A model generated the notes under the pieces. That model had not been told where the DNA came from, ran no database searches, and was given only the letters and a program-made list of their open reading frames with translations. From NCBI GenBank assembly GCA_947448625.1, contig CANFOT010000003.1:1-64000 (forward strand): DNA of 64,000 bases. The letters run 5' to 3'. The position numbers and the translations under genes are program-made. The stretch comes from Burkholderiaceae bacterium. GTDB taxonomy: Bacteria; Pseudomonadota; Gammaproteobacteria; Burkholderiales; Burkholderiaceae. This document shows positions 42,809-52,059 of the stretch, in pieces. How positions within the stretch are numbered: the first letter of the stretch is position 1; every line of letters begins with the position of its first letter.

Positions 42809-45151
42809 ATGAAGCTAGATATTTCCCCATCCGCACCACCTCCGCCAAGTCAGTGGGCTAGCGTTCTGGGCGCCCCTCAATCCCCGGTAAAAGACCTCAA
42901 CTCCATACTGGCATGGGTTGAGCTCGACCTGAATGGTGAAATGCGCTTTGACAAAAGCCTCCTTTGTTTGGCACCTACGGGCCTATTTTGGACTGATGGC
43001 AATCACTCAGAATTCTGGCCCATCAGCTCGGAGATGAGTCTTTCGCATGGTGATCATGCCGGCGTTGGCCATCTTAAGCTTGAGTCTGAGGCCGCTCTAC
43101 TCAGGCTTTGGTACTTCACCTTGGCCGTGAATCCTCAGGTACTGCGCCTTCAAAGTGGCTTTAGGCAGTTGGTGAGAGGCGATCGGGTGGGTGATGAGTC
43201 TGAGGCTTCTGAATACGATAAGCAGGTTTGCCCGGCTTGCTTGAGTCCTAAACCTGCAAACTCTGATGCTTGCCCTACTTGTGATCCAGAGGAGGATGCT
43301 CCCCCATCTACCTGGACTTTATTTAAGTTGTGGCGTTTTGCGCGTCCGTACAAAAAAGAACTGCTACTGGGTTTCGTCCTGACTTTGCTGTCAACGGGCG
43401 CCACGCTAATCCCGCCTTACTTGACAATGCCTTTGATGGATCATGTGTTGATTCCATATGAAAAAGGGAGTCCGATTGATTTTGATTTAGCCAGTAAATA
43501 CCTGCTGGCGCTCTTTGCGGCAGCAATTGTTGCTTGGGGTTTGGGTTGGTGGAAAACTTACCTCCTTGCGTTAGTCAGTGAGCGCATTGGCGCTGATTTA
43601 CGCAATACGACGTTTGAGCACTTACTCAAACTGTCTTTGGAGTACTTTGGTGGCAAAAGAACAGGTGACTTAATTGCACGCATTGGTGCGGAGACCGATC
43701 GTATTTGTGTATTTCTATCTCTCTACGCCCTAGACTTTGCAACTGATGTTTTGATGATTACGATGACTGCAGCAATCCTGGTATCGATTGATCCCTTGCT
43801 TGCTTTGGTCACTCTTGCACCATTGCCATTTATTGTGTGGATGATTCACGTAGTGCGTGACAAACTCCGTTTTGGTTTTGAAAAGATTGATCGTATTTGG
43901 TCTGAGGTGACCAATATCCTGGCGGACACTATTCCAGGCATTCGAGTGGTCAAAGCATTTGCTCAAGAGGACCGTGAGCTCAAGCGTTTTGTTGATTCCA
44001 ACAAACACAATTTACAGATTAATGATCGCGTGAATCGCGTGTGGGGACTATTCTCCCCAACAGTCACGCTCCTCACGGAAACGGGTCTCTTGGTGGTGTG
44101 GGGTTTTGGCATTTGGCAGGTTGCCCACCAGAAAGTCACTGTTGGTGTGTTGATAGCATTCTTAGCCTACATTGGACGCTTCTATATTCGACTGGACTCA
44201 ATGAGTCGTATTGTTTCGCATACCCAAAAAGCAGCGGCTGGCGCCAAGCGAATTTTTGATATCTTGGATCATGTTTCGAGTGTTCCTGAGCCAATAAATC
44301 CAGCGCCCTTAGGTGAAGTTAAGGGGCGAATCTCCTTACGGGGCGTGGGTTTCCGCTATGGTAATCGTGCAGTATCTAAGGGCATTGATCTGGATATTGC
44401 CCCTGGGGAAATGATTGGTTTAGTTGGGCATAGCGGTTCTGGCAAGAGCACCTTGGTGAACTTAATTTGTCGCTTCTATGATGTGAGTGCCGGTTCAATT
44501 GCATTGGATGGGCGTGATATTCGTAGTATCGGAATTGCTGACTATCGCAAGCGCATTGGCTTGGTTCTGCAGGAGCCATTTTTATTCTTTGGCACCATCG
44601 CTGAAAATATTGCATATGGCAAACCCGATGCATCTCGCGAAGAAATTATCGAAGCGGCGCGCGCTGCTCATGCCCATGAATTTATTCTCCGTCTTCCGCT
44701 AGGGTATGACTCTTTGGTGGGTGAGCGCGGTCAGTCTCTTTCGGGTGGTGAGCGTCAGCGTATTTCTATTGCTCGTGCACTGCTGATTAATCCAAGTATT
44801 CTGATTTTGGATGAGGCAACATCTTCAGTCGACACAACAACTGAAAAAGAAATTCAACGCGCTTTAGATAATTTAGTTAAAGGCCGCACAACGATTGCTA
44901 TTGCGCATCGCCTCTCGACCTTAAGAAAAGCGGATCGCTTGGTAGTGCTTGATAAGGGTGAGATTGTAGAGATTGGCTCGCATGATCAGTTAATGGACGC
45001 GCAAGGCGCGTACTTTGCCTTGTACCAGGCGCAGCTTCGTCATGCTGCCGAGCTTGTCGAGGGTGGCGCTATTGGTGAGGCCGCAGATGAAAATGAGGGC
45101 GAGCAAGAGCGCTTGCAGGTGATGGCTAAAGAAATCGGAGGCGGGGTATGA
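42809..45151 (+). CDS. ABC transporter, fused permease/ATPase, cyanophycin-associated type, with N-terminal zinc-ribbon-like motif
   Basis: Walker A GLVGHSGSGKSTLVNL, signature LSGGERQRISIARALL, Walker B ILILDEATSSVD; CPAC-X10-CPTC before the TM domain. Confidence 0.94.
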   Translation: MKLDISPSAPPPPSQWASVLGAPQSPVKDLNSILAWVELDLNGEMRFDKSLLCLAPTGLFWTDGNHSEFWPISSEMSLSHGDHAGVGHLKLESEAALLRLWYFTLAVNPQVLRLQSGFRQLVRGDRVGDESEASEYDKQVCPACLSPKPANSDACPTCDPEEDAPPSTWTLFKLWRFARPYKKELLLGFVLTLLSTGATLIPPYLTMPLMDHVLIPYEKGSPIDFDLASKYLLALFAAAIVAWGLGWWKTYLLALVSERIGADLRNTTFEHLLKLSLEYFGGKRTGDLIARIGAETDRICVFLSLYALDFATDVLMITMTAAILVSIDPLLALVTLAPLPFIVWMIHVVRDKLRFGFEKIDRIWSEVTNILADTIPGIRVVKAFAQEDRELKRFVDSNKHNLQINDRVNRVWGLFSPTVTLLTETGLLVVWGFGIWQVAHQKVTVGVLIAFLAYIGRFYIRLDSMSRIVSHTQKAAAGAKRIFDILDHVSSVPEPINPAPLGEVKGRISLRGVGFRYGNRAVSKGIDLDIAPGEMIGLVGHSGSGKSTLVNLICRFYDVSAGSIALDGRDIRSIGIADYRKRIGLVLQEPFLFFGTIAENIAYGKPDASREEIIEAARAAHAHEFILRLPLGYDSLVGERGQSLSGGERQRISIARALLINPSILILDEATSSVDTTTEKEIQRALDNLVKGRTTIAIAHRLSTLRKADRLVVLDKGEIVEIGSHDQLMDAQGAYFALYQAQLRHAAELVEGGAIGEAADENEGEQERLQVMAKEIGGGV

Positions 45152-45624
45152 GTCTGTATCAGAAGCCACATTCGCTTGAGCGTGATGCCTTGGGTCGTCT
45201 AGTCTTGATTGATACCGCCGGTGCGCGGCATATTGGTGCCTATCCCGTTAGAGCCTTTCCAATTACCGCTCCAGGCGCTGGAATTTCCATCATGGATCAG
45301 TCTGGCAAAGAGCTGTGTTGGTTTGATGGGGTTAAATCCATCCCAGCTGCTGAATTGGGTTTGATTGAGGAAGAGTTGGCTGCCCGTGAGTTCATGCCGG
45401 TGATTGAAAAAATCACCAAGGTATCGACTTTTGCTACCCCGAGCATTTGGGATATTGAAACCGATCGGGGTCCAACCAGAATTCGCCTTAAGGGCGAGGA
45501 AGATATTCGTCGAATTGCTGGCAATACGCTGCTCATTGCAGATTCCAACGGCCTGCAATTTTTAATCAAAGACTCCACTCAATTGGATAAAGTCAGCAAG
45601 AAATTGTTGGACCGATTCCGATAG
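45148..45624 (+). CDS. DUF1854 family protein
   Basis: LERDALGRLVLIDTAGARHIGAYPVRAFPITAPGAGISIMD; overlaps the ABC gene by 4 nt. Confidence 0.88.
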   Translation: MSLYQKPHSLERDALGRLVLIDTAGARHIGAYPVRAFPITAPGAGISIMDQSGKELCWFDGVKSIPAAELGLIEEELAAREFMPVIEKITKVSTFATPSIWDIETDRGPTRIRLKGEEDIRRIAGNTLLIADSNGLQFLIKDSTQLDKVSKKLLDRFR

Positions 45625-45653
45625 AATAAAGATGCGTTTTTGCATCTTGTGAG

Positions 45654-45729
45654 GCCGCTTTAGCTCAGTTGGTAGAGCAGTTCATTCGTAATGAAAAGGT
45701 CGCCAGTTCGATTCCGGCAAGCGGCACCA
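45654..45729 (+). tRNA. tRNA-Thr (anticodon CGT), CCA encoded
   Basis: GCCGCTT TA GCTCAGTTGGTAGAGC A GTTCA TTCGTAA TGAAA AGGTC GCCAGTTCGATTCCGGC AAGCGGC ACCA cloverleaf. Confidence 0.96.
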
Positions 45730-45855
45730 AACACCGCCCTCATTCAGATTTCTCACTCAAAAATACCTCGATTCATCATATTTATCCCTATAAATCAATG
45801 GTTTGTAATTTTATTTTCACCAAGTCTAGGGCTTGACGCCTGATTTCTTGAATTG

Positions 45856-45884
45856 TTGCACTGCGATAATATTAGGGTTATACT
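45856..45884 (+). promoter_or_regulatory. Putative sigma70 promoter for the 35-aa ORF
   Basis: -35-like TTGCAC (45856-45861), 17-bp spacer, -10-like TATACT (45879-45884). Confidence 0.5.
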
Positions 45885-45912
45885 CTAGGTATTAACCCTT
45901 AAGGAGATTCAA

Positions 45913-46020
45913 ATGACTCAGCTATTGAATATGTTTAACCAGCTTTTTTCCGAAAGCAAACCCGTTGCTCAGCAACCTGCCCGTCACTATGATTTTGATG
46001 GCGCATATCGCGGCATGTAA
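45913..46020 (+). CDS. Putative 35-aa microprotein MTQLLNMFNQLFSESKPVAQQPARHYDFDGAYRGM
   Basis: SD AAGGAG 7 nt before ATG; upstream promoter-like elements; strong terminator 24 nt after the stop. Confidence 0.7.
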   Translation: MTQLLNMFNQLFSESKPVAQQPARHYDFDGAYRGM

Positions 46021-46043
46021 TCAGAAATTCGAAGATTTAAAAG

Positions 46044-46074
46044 AAGCCACCCTAGGGTGGCTTTTCTTTTTTTT
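46044..46074 (+). terminator. Strong Rho-independent terminator after the 35-aa ORF
   Basis: AAGCCACCCTAGGGTGGCTT perfect 20-bp palindrome followed by a T-rich tract. Confidence 0.9.
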
Positions 46075-46247
46075 ACTCTCCTTTTTTTGCCATGAAATTG
46101 CTTGCATCAGATCTGTAGTCGAGGGTTATTCCTCAACCCTAGCAACTCAAAAAATAAAAACACTGAAGTAAGATAAGTTCGAGCTCTGATCCACATGGTG
46201 TGGGGCTTTTTGACGAGGGTAATCACTAGTGCGGAAAAGATTGAATC

Positions 46248-46261
46248 TTGACGGTAGTCAA
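46248..46261. promoter_or_regulatory. FNR-like inverted repeat TTGAC-GGTA-GTCAA upstream of the oxlT-like gene
   Basis: Same arms and spacer as the oxc-upstream site at 1062-1075. Confidence 0.7.
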
Positions 46262-46360
46262 GAGATTGATAGCGTATATGCTGAAAAATCAAGTACCGCA
46301 TTTATGGCGGAATTCGTATGCAGTAAAGAGATTTAATAAAAGATAAACAGGAGATTACAG

Positions 46361-47623
46361 ATGAGCAGCGAGAAAACTACAGGACCTTTAGGGGGTCGTT
46401 GGTTTCAGCTACTAATCGGCATTGTATGTATGTCGATGATTGCAAACTTGCAATATGGTTGGACTTTATTTGTAAATCCAATTGATGCTAAGTTTGGATG
46501 GGGCAGAGCAGCTATTCAAGTTGCATTCACAATTTTTGTATTAACCGAAACTTGGTTGGTGCCAATTGAAGGCTACTTAGTTGATAAATTTGGCCCACGC
46601 CCAGTGGTGTTCTTCGGTGGTTTATTGTGCGGCCTTGGCTGGATGATGAATGCCCATGCAGACACATTAACTATGCTCTATACGGCTGCTGCAGTTAGCG
46701 GTGTAGGTGCAGGCGCTGTTTATGGTACTTGCGTTGGTAACGCCCTCAAATGGTTCCCGGATCGCCGTGGTTTGGCTGCAGGTATGACTGCTGCTGGATT
46801 TGGCGCTGGTTCTGCATTGACTGTGATTCCAATCGCAAACATGATTGCAAATCAAGGCTACCAAGATGCTTTCTGGTACTTTGGTATTTGGCAGGGAGCA
46901 ATCGTTGTTGTCTTGAGTTTGTTGCTTTCCAAGCCAATTAAGAGCGCTATTACTTCTGTAAAAGCTTCTGTAGCCCAGACCCGTAAAGACTTCCGTCCAA
47001 TGGAAATGGTCAAGCAGCCTGTTTTCTGGATCATGTACCTCATGTTTGTCATGGTTGCTGCTGGTGGTTTGATGGCTACTGCACAATTGGGCCCAATTGC
47101 TAAAGACTTCCAGATTGCTGGTGTAACAGTGAGTTTGATGGGCTTGGCATTGCCAGCATTGACTTTTGCCTTGACTGTGGACCGCGTACTGAATGGCTTA
47201 ACTCGTCCATTCTTTGGCTGGGTTTCAGACAAGATTGGCCGCGAACAAACAATGACACTTTGCTTTTCATTTGAGTGCTTAGGTATTCTTGGTTTGTATT
47301 ACCTCGGTCGTGATCCAGTGATGTTTGTTTTGTTAACTGGACTCGTGTTCTTTGCTTGGGGTGAGATTTATAGTCTTTTCCCATCAACCAACGCAGATAC
47401 ATTTGGTTCAACCTATGCTGCTGGTAATGCAGGCCTCCTCTACACAGCGAAAGGTACAGCTTCATTGTTAGTTCCTTTGTCTAGCGTTTTGGTTGCTACT
47501 ACTGGTGGTTGGGAGGTGGTTTTCTGGGTTGCTAGTTTCTTGAATGGAACTGCTGCGATCTTGGCTTGGTTTGTATTGCGCCCAATGCGTCGCAAACTTA
47601 TCGAACGCTCAGCTTCGATGTAA
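46361..47623 (+). CDS. MFS transporter, oxalate/formate antiporter (OxlT) family
   Basis: NLQYGWTLFVNPIDAKFGWGRAAIQVAFTIFVLTETWLVPIEGYLVDKFGPR. Confidence 0.92.
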   Translation: MSSEKTTGPLGGRWFQLLIGIVCMSMIANLQYGWTLFVNPIDAKFGWGRAAIQVAFTIFVLTETWLVPIEGYLVDKFGPRPVVFFGGLLCGLGWMMNAHADTLTMLYTAAAVSGVGAGAVYGTCVGNALKWFPDRRGLAAGMTAAGFGAGSALTVIPIANMIANQGYQDAFWYFGIWQGAIVVVLSLLLSKPIKSAITSVKASVAQTRKDFRPMEMVKQPVFWIMYLMFVMVAAGGLMATAQLGPIAKDFQIAGVTVSLMGLALPALTFALTVDRVLNGLTRPFFGWVSDKIGREQTMTLCFSFECLGILGLYYLGRDPVMFVLLTGLVFFAWGEIYSLFPSTNADTFGSTYAAGNAGLLYTAKGTASLLVPLSSVLVATTGGWEVVFWVASFLNGTAAILAWFVLRPMRRKLIERSASM

Positions 47624-47641
47624 TTCAGTTTTATGCGTCAT

Positions 47642-47667
47642 AAAAGGGGTCCTTCGGGACCCCTTTT
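47642..47667 (+). terminator. Rho-independent terminator with UUCG tetraloop
   Basis: AAAAGGGGTCC-TTCG-GGACCCCTTTT. Confidence 0.9.
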
Positions 47668-47713
47668 GCATTTGTAATGCCTGCAATCGTATTGGGATAA
47701 AATCTCCCTCATC

Positions 47714-48085
47714 ATGAATTTCCGCAAAAACCACCTCATTCACTGGATTGCTGCTCTAGCAGTTGCAATGAGTGCGCTTGCACCAGCGGTTTCTCAGGCG
47801 GTATCACTGGCAGAGTATGGTCAAGGTTTTGCAATGGAGATTTGCTCTGTGGATGGCAGCAAGATGCAGATTCAGGTGCAGAGTGATGATCAGGCTGATC
47901 GTACGCAAGCTCAACCTTGTCCGTATTGCTTGGCCCATAGCGCCATTACTCCATCATTTAAGACCAGCCTCACATTTCAGGCGCCGCAAACACTCGCTTT
48001 GCTGCCGCAGCTTTTCTATCAATCACCCAAGCCGCTTGCTGTTTGGGTAACCCCTCCCTCAGGAGCGCCTCCTACACAAGCCTAA
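47714..48085 (+). CDS. DUF2946 family protein
   Basis: Signal-like N-terminus; MEICSVDG...CPYCLAH motif. Confidence 0.8.
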   Translation: MNFRKNHLIHWIAALAVAMSALAPAVSQAVSLAEYGQGFAMEICSVDGSKMQIQVQSDDQADRTQAQPCPYCLAHSAITPSFKTSLTFQAPQTLALLPQLFYQSPKPLAVWVTPPSGAPPTQA

Positions 48086-48158
48086 ATCTTTTTAGGGCAT
48101 AGCTTAGCTATGTAGTTGACAGCTAATTATGCTGTCGTCATGTTGCGAGGGGCTGTAA

Positions 48159-50315
48159 ATGTTGTTTAAACAAAAGAAAATTAGTGTGTGCGTTGGCATG
48201 CTATTTGGATTAATACTATTGTCTGCTGGTGCTCAAGCTCAAATTGCGCCACCTCCTGACTATGATCAGAAATTAAAGAGTGTTACCGTCTCGGCAACTC
48301 GTTCGGGTACGCCGCTAGATGAGATTCCGTTGAATACAACGGTTTTGACCAAAGAGGCATTGGAGGTAGCGCCGGATCAAACGATTGATCAAGTCTTGAA
48401 AAATGTACCAGGGGTTATTCTGAATGACACTCCTTATTATCAAAAAGATCCAACTGGTCAAAGTATTAATGTGCGTGGCCTTGGCAATGCAAGAACTTTA
48501 GTTTTGATCGATGGCGTTCCCGCCAATGATGCTTTCTATGGAACCGTGCAATGGAACTTAGTTCCCATGTCCGCAATTGATTCTGTTGAGTTCATTCGTG
48601 GTGGTGTTTCTAGCTTATGGGGAAACTATGGCATGGGTGGAGTTATTAACATTAAGACCAAAACGCCCGTAAATAGCCAACAAGAAGTATCGGCGAGCTA
48701 TGGTGCGTTTGGTACTGGCAATGTATCTGCATCTAAGGATTTGATTGCCTCTGAAAACCTTCAACTCAGATTTTCTGCAGATTACTTTAATACTGATGGT
48801 TACCAAAATATAGCCACAATTTCTCCGGCATCCCCAACAAGCATTAAAAATGGGCAGGGCGGTGCAGCCTCCCACAACTCCAACTTAAGAATGCAGGGAT
48901 ATTTCAAGGCTACCCAAGACACGAGTGGATTCTTCCGTGTGGGTTATCACACTATGTCTGACCTCTCTTCAGGCTATGCATTTGCAACAAATATTATGCA
49001 AGAGACTGATTTGGCTGGTGGTACAACAACTCGCTTAGATGAAAAGTCAAAAGTAGATGTGAATTTCTTTTACGAGAATACTGGGTTTAATAAGCAAAAT
49101 GGCTCAACTACTTCGGCCACAGGATCCAATCCTAAAAACTTTCCTTATATCAATGCAAACTATAAAGATCCGTATAGTACGGTAGGAGCATCTGCTCAAT
49201 ATACTCAAGAGGTAACTGGTGTAATTGATCAGTATGTTGTTGGTATTGATGCTCGTAATATCGGGGGGTCAAACCAAACGAATAACCTTGGCACAAATGG
49301 AGCTGTAACCGCCGTTAACTACGGACAGGGCCAGCAAACCTTTTATGGATTACTAGGTCAGATTAAGTCTAAGGCTAATTCCTTTCCATTGGAAACCACC
49401 TTAGCGGCGCGTTTAGATCAGTGGAATAGTCAGACCCCAACCTCCTACAATGCGGGTCTTAGTGGTGCCCCCATATATCAAAGTGTTTCTAATCAAAGCA
49501 AGACTCAACTCAGCCCCACATTGGGCTTGTTGTACAAGCTGAATAAAGATTGGGACCTACGTTCTGCTGCCTATCAAGCATTTCATGCGCCTGGCATGAA
49601 CAACACGCTGCGTAGTTATGGATCTGGTAATGGGTATTCATTTGCAAACCCAAATCTCACTCCTGAGACGATGACTGGTTATGAGGTGGGTACAGACTAT
49701 CGCTGGAGAGGTGGTTTTGCTCAACTTACTGCATTTAATAACTACATTCAGAATGCAATTGTGAGTTATAAAATTCAACCTAGTCAGCAGGCTCTAGCAA
49801 ACTCTCTCTGTGCTACGGTAGGCAACCCTAGCGGGTGCTCCACTAACTCTAGCTACTATACAAATAATCAGAGTCTACTAAGTCAAGGTATCGAGTTTCA
49901 GTTTCATCACGATATCAATTCTCAGTGGGAAACAGATGCCAACTATGCATTTACGAGTACCAAGCTGACATGGACGGCCACTACTGATCCTGTCGGCAAG
50001 CAGGTTGCTGGCGTGCCGCAAAATATTTTAGGTGGAGGGATAACCTATTACCCAGTTCCTCAAGCAAGCTTGACTGCGACTGTTAGATACGTGGGGAGCT
50101 CTTGGTTAGATAACAGTAATACTTTGCCAGTAGCCTCTTATGCGGTAGTCGGGCTTCGTGCCAACTATGAGCTAACTAAAAGTGCAGCGGTTTATGCGTC
50201 TGCAGTCAACTTGTTTAATCGTCAGTACATTACCTTCGGCACTGGTAGTAATAGCTCTAGCTATGTATTGGGTATGCCACAGGCAATATCTGTGGGCGCA
50301 CGTATCATCTTCTAA
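48159..50315 (+). CDS. TonB-dependent receptor
   Basis: Signal peptide; TonB-box-like KSVTVSATRSGTPLDEIP; plug INVRGLGNARTLVLIDGVP; C-terminal ISVGARIIF. Confidence 0.95.
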   Translation: MLFKQKKISVCVGMLFGLILLSAGAQAQIAPPPDYDQKLKSVTVSATRSGTPLDEIPLNTTVLTKEALEVAPDQTIDQVLKNVPGVILNDTPYYQKDPTGQSINVRGLGNARTLVLIDGVPANDAFYGTVQWNLVPMSAIDSVEFIRGGVSSLWGNYGMGGVINIKTKTPVNSQQEVSASYGAFGTGNVSASKDLIASENLQLRFSADYFNTDGYQNIATISPASPTSIKNGQGGAASHNSNLRMQGYFKATQDTSGFFRVGYHTMSDLSSGYAFATNIMQETDLAGGTTTRLDEKSKVDVNFFYENTGFNKQNGSTTSATGSNPKNFPYINANYKDPYSTVGASAQYTQEVTGVIDQYVVGIDARNIGGSNQTNNLGTNGAVTAVNYGQGQQTFYGLLGQIKSKANSFPLETTLAARLDQWNSQTPTSYNAGLSGAPIYQSVSNQSKTQLSPTLGLLYKLNKDWDLRSAAYQAFHAPGMNNTLRSYGSGNGYSFANPNLTPETMTGYEVGTDYRWRGGFAQLTAFNNYIQNAIVSYKIQPSQQALANSLCATVGNPSGCSTNSSYYTNNQSLLSQGIEFQFHHDINSQWETDANYAFTSTKLTWTATTDPVGKQVAGVPQNILGGGITYYPVPQASLTATVRYVGSSWLDNSNTLPVASYAVVGLRANYELTKSAAVYASAVNLFNRQYITFGTGSNSSSYVLGMPQAISVGARIIF

Positions 50316-51565
50316 TGGCATACAAACTCTTCTCCTCTTTTAGTCGTAATTTTTTGGGCGCACTTCTTGTTGGTGTGTTTGGCCTTGCAGGGCTCACTCA
50401 AGCCCAGATGAATCATTCTTCGATGACAAGCTCTGCATCGTCCAAGCCCTTGATTTGCGAGGGCTTTGGATTGGATTGCGCTAATGCGGCGACCCCATTT
50501 CTAACTAAAGACGGAAGCTTATTCCTCGCTTGGACTTCTGGCGGCAAGGTATCTGTTGCCCAGTCATCAAATTTAGGAAAGACGTTTACATCCCCTATAG
50601 TTATTGCGGAACATGGAAAATCTCTGGACGCTGGAAGTGATGCTCGCCCACAAATCGTTTCTGACTCTAAGGGCAATATATTTCTGGCTTATGCATTTTT
50701 CAAAGATGGCAATTGGAATGCACAGATCAATACTGCCCGCTCTTCTGATGGGGGTCTCAGTTTTACAACCCCCACACCACTGATAAAAAATGGTTCTAGC
50801 GAGCGCTTTCCTTCGATGGTGATTGGTAAAGATGACTCCATATTTTTGACTTGGATTGATAAGCGTTTAGTTGCTGATGCAAAGAAGTCAGGCAATGCAC
50901 GTCTTGGCGGATCAATTGCTTACTCATTTTCGAATGACGCTGGAAAAACATTTCAGCCTGAGAAAATTGCCAATCAGCAGAGTTGTGAGTGTTGTCGCAT
51001 AGGTTCCACCATTGATCCAAAGGGTGGTGTAGCCATTGTTTATCGAGCTATTTTTCCTGGCGGCATTCGTGATCACGCAACCCAGTTAATTAATGAATTC
51101 TCGGCCGGAAAAGTTCACAGGGTCTCTAAAGATGAGTGGCGAACTGATGCTTGCCCTCACCATGGTCCTGCAATTGCAGTTTCTAGTGCTGGAAAAATGC
51201 ATGTGGCTTGGTTTACTCAGGGAGCCGCTCGATCTGGAGTGTTCTATGCCAACTCTAGCAATCAGGGCGAAACCTACTCTAATCCAATCAGAGTTGGAGG
51301 CGAGCATGAGAATGTTTCCCGTCCCTATCTGCTCGCTCAGGATGAGTCCATTTGGTTGGTTTGGAAGGGTTTTGATGGAGTAAAGACATCTGTGTACCTT
51401 AAGCAATCTGCAGATGACGGCGTAACCTGGTCTCAGCCCAGCCTTGTTGCACAGACAGGCGCTTATTCAGACCATCCTTTGTTAATCAGCAATGGGGGCG
51501 ATGTCTTTTTATCTTGGCTAACTCGCGCTGATGGGTATCAACTCATTAAACTAGGTGGCAAATAA
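50315..51565 (+). CDS. Secreted sialidase-like beta-propeller (BNR-type repeats) with SCECCR motif
   Basis: Repeated S-x-D-x-G-x-T/S-[FW] (SSNLGKTF, SSDGGLSF, SNDAGKTF, SADDGVTW); signal peptide; SCECCR and DACPHHGP. Confidence 0.88.
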   Translation: MAYKLFSSFSRNFLGALLVGVFGLAGLTQAQMNHSSMTSSASSKPLICEGFGLDCANAATPFLTKDGSLFLAWTSGGKVSVAQSSNLGKTFTSPIVIAEHGKSLDAGSDARPQIVSDSKGNIFLAYAFFKDGNWNAQINTARSSDGGLSFTTPTPLIKNGSSERFPSMVIGKDDSIFLTWIDKRLVADAKKSGNARLGGSIAYSFSNDAGKTFQPEKIANQQSCECCRIGSTIDPKGGVAIVYRAIFPGGIRDHATQLINEFSAGKVHRVSKDEWRTDACPHHGPAIAVSSAGKMHVAWFTQGAARSGVFYANSSNQGETYSNPIRVGGEHENVSRPYLLAQDESIWLVWKGFDGVKTSVYLKQSADDGVTWSQPSLVAQTGAYSDHPLLISNGGDVFLSWLTRADGYQLIKLGGK

Positions 51566-52044
51566 TGAAAAAACTACTTCTGACCCTCTCTCTATTGTTA
51601 CTGACGATGAATTATGTCTTTGCAGGTGCGGCAAATATTCAGGCATATCAAAAGGGAGAGTGGAGCTCTTTATTAAAGAAAAATTCTGGCCAAGCAGTTG
51701 CCGTTCATTTTTGGGGCGTCACCTGCGCACCTTGTGCACGAGAAATGCCTCAATGGGGTAAGTTTCTCTCCGCAGATAGAAATGCTAAGGTGATATTCAT
51801 TCAGGTTGATGAAGTACCTGTTGAAGCAACAAAAAAAATGTTATCCCAAGCCCATCTAGATGCTGCTAATAACTACTATCTGAATATCCCTTTTGACGAT
51901 TATTTTCGACATGAAATTGATCCTCAGTGGCGTGGTGAAACGCCCATGACTTTGTTGATTGATAAAGATGGAAAGTTGACTCGGAAAACGGGCCCGATTA
52001 ATTTTGTGGAGTTAAAGAAGTGGTTTGCTAAAGGCGTTTATTAA
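51565..52044 (+). CDS. Thioredoxin-like (TlpA-type) periplasmic protein
   Basis: Signal peptide; VHFWGVTCAPCAREMPQW (CAPC active site). Confidence 0.9.
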   Translation: MKKLLLTLSLLLLTMNYVFAGAANIQAYQKGEWSSLLKKNSGQAVAVHFWGVTCAPCAREMPQWGKFLSADRNAKVIFIQVDEVPVEATKKMLSQAHLDAANNYYLNIPFDDYFRHEIDPQWRGETPMTLLIDKDGKLTRKTGPINFVELKKWFAKGVY

Positions 52045-52059
52045 TTTAAGGAGAGTAAG

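Noticed and set aside
45629-45648. AAGATGC-GTTTTT-GCATCTT hairpin before tRNA-Thr as a terminator
   Set aside because: Reasonable stem but T-run is in the loop rather than after the stem; function unclear.
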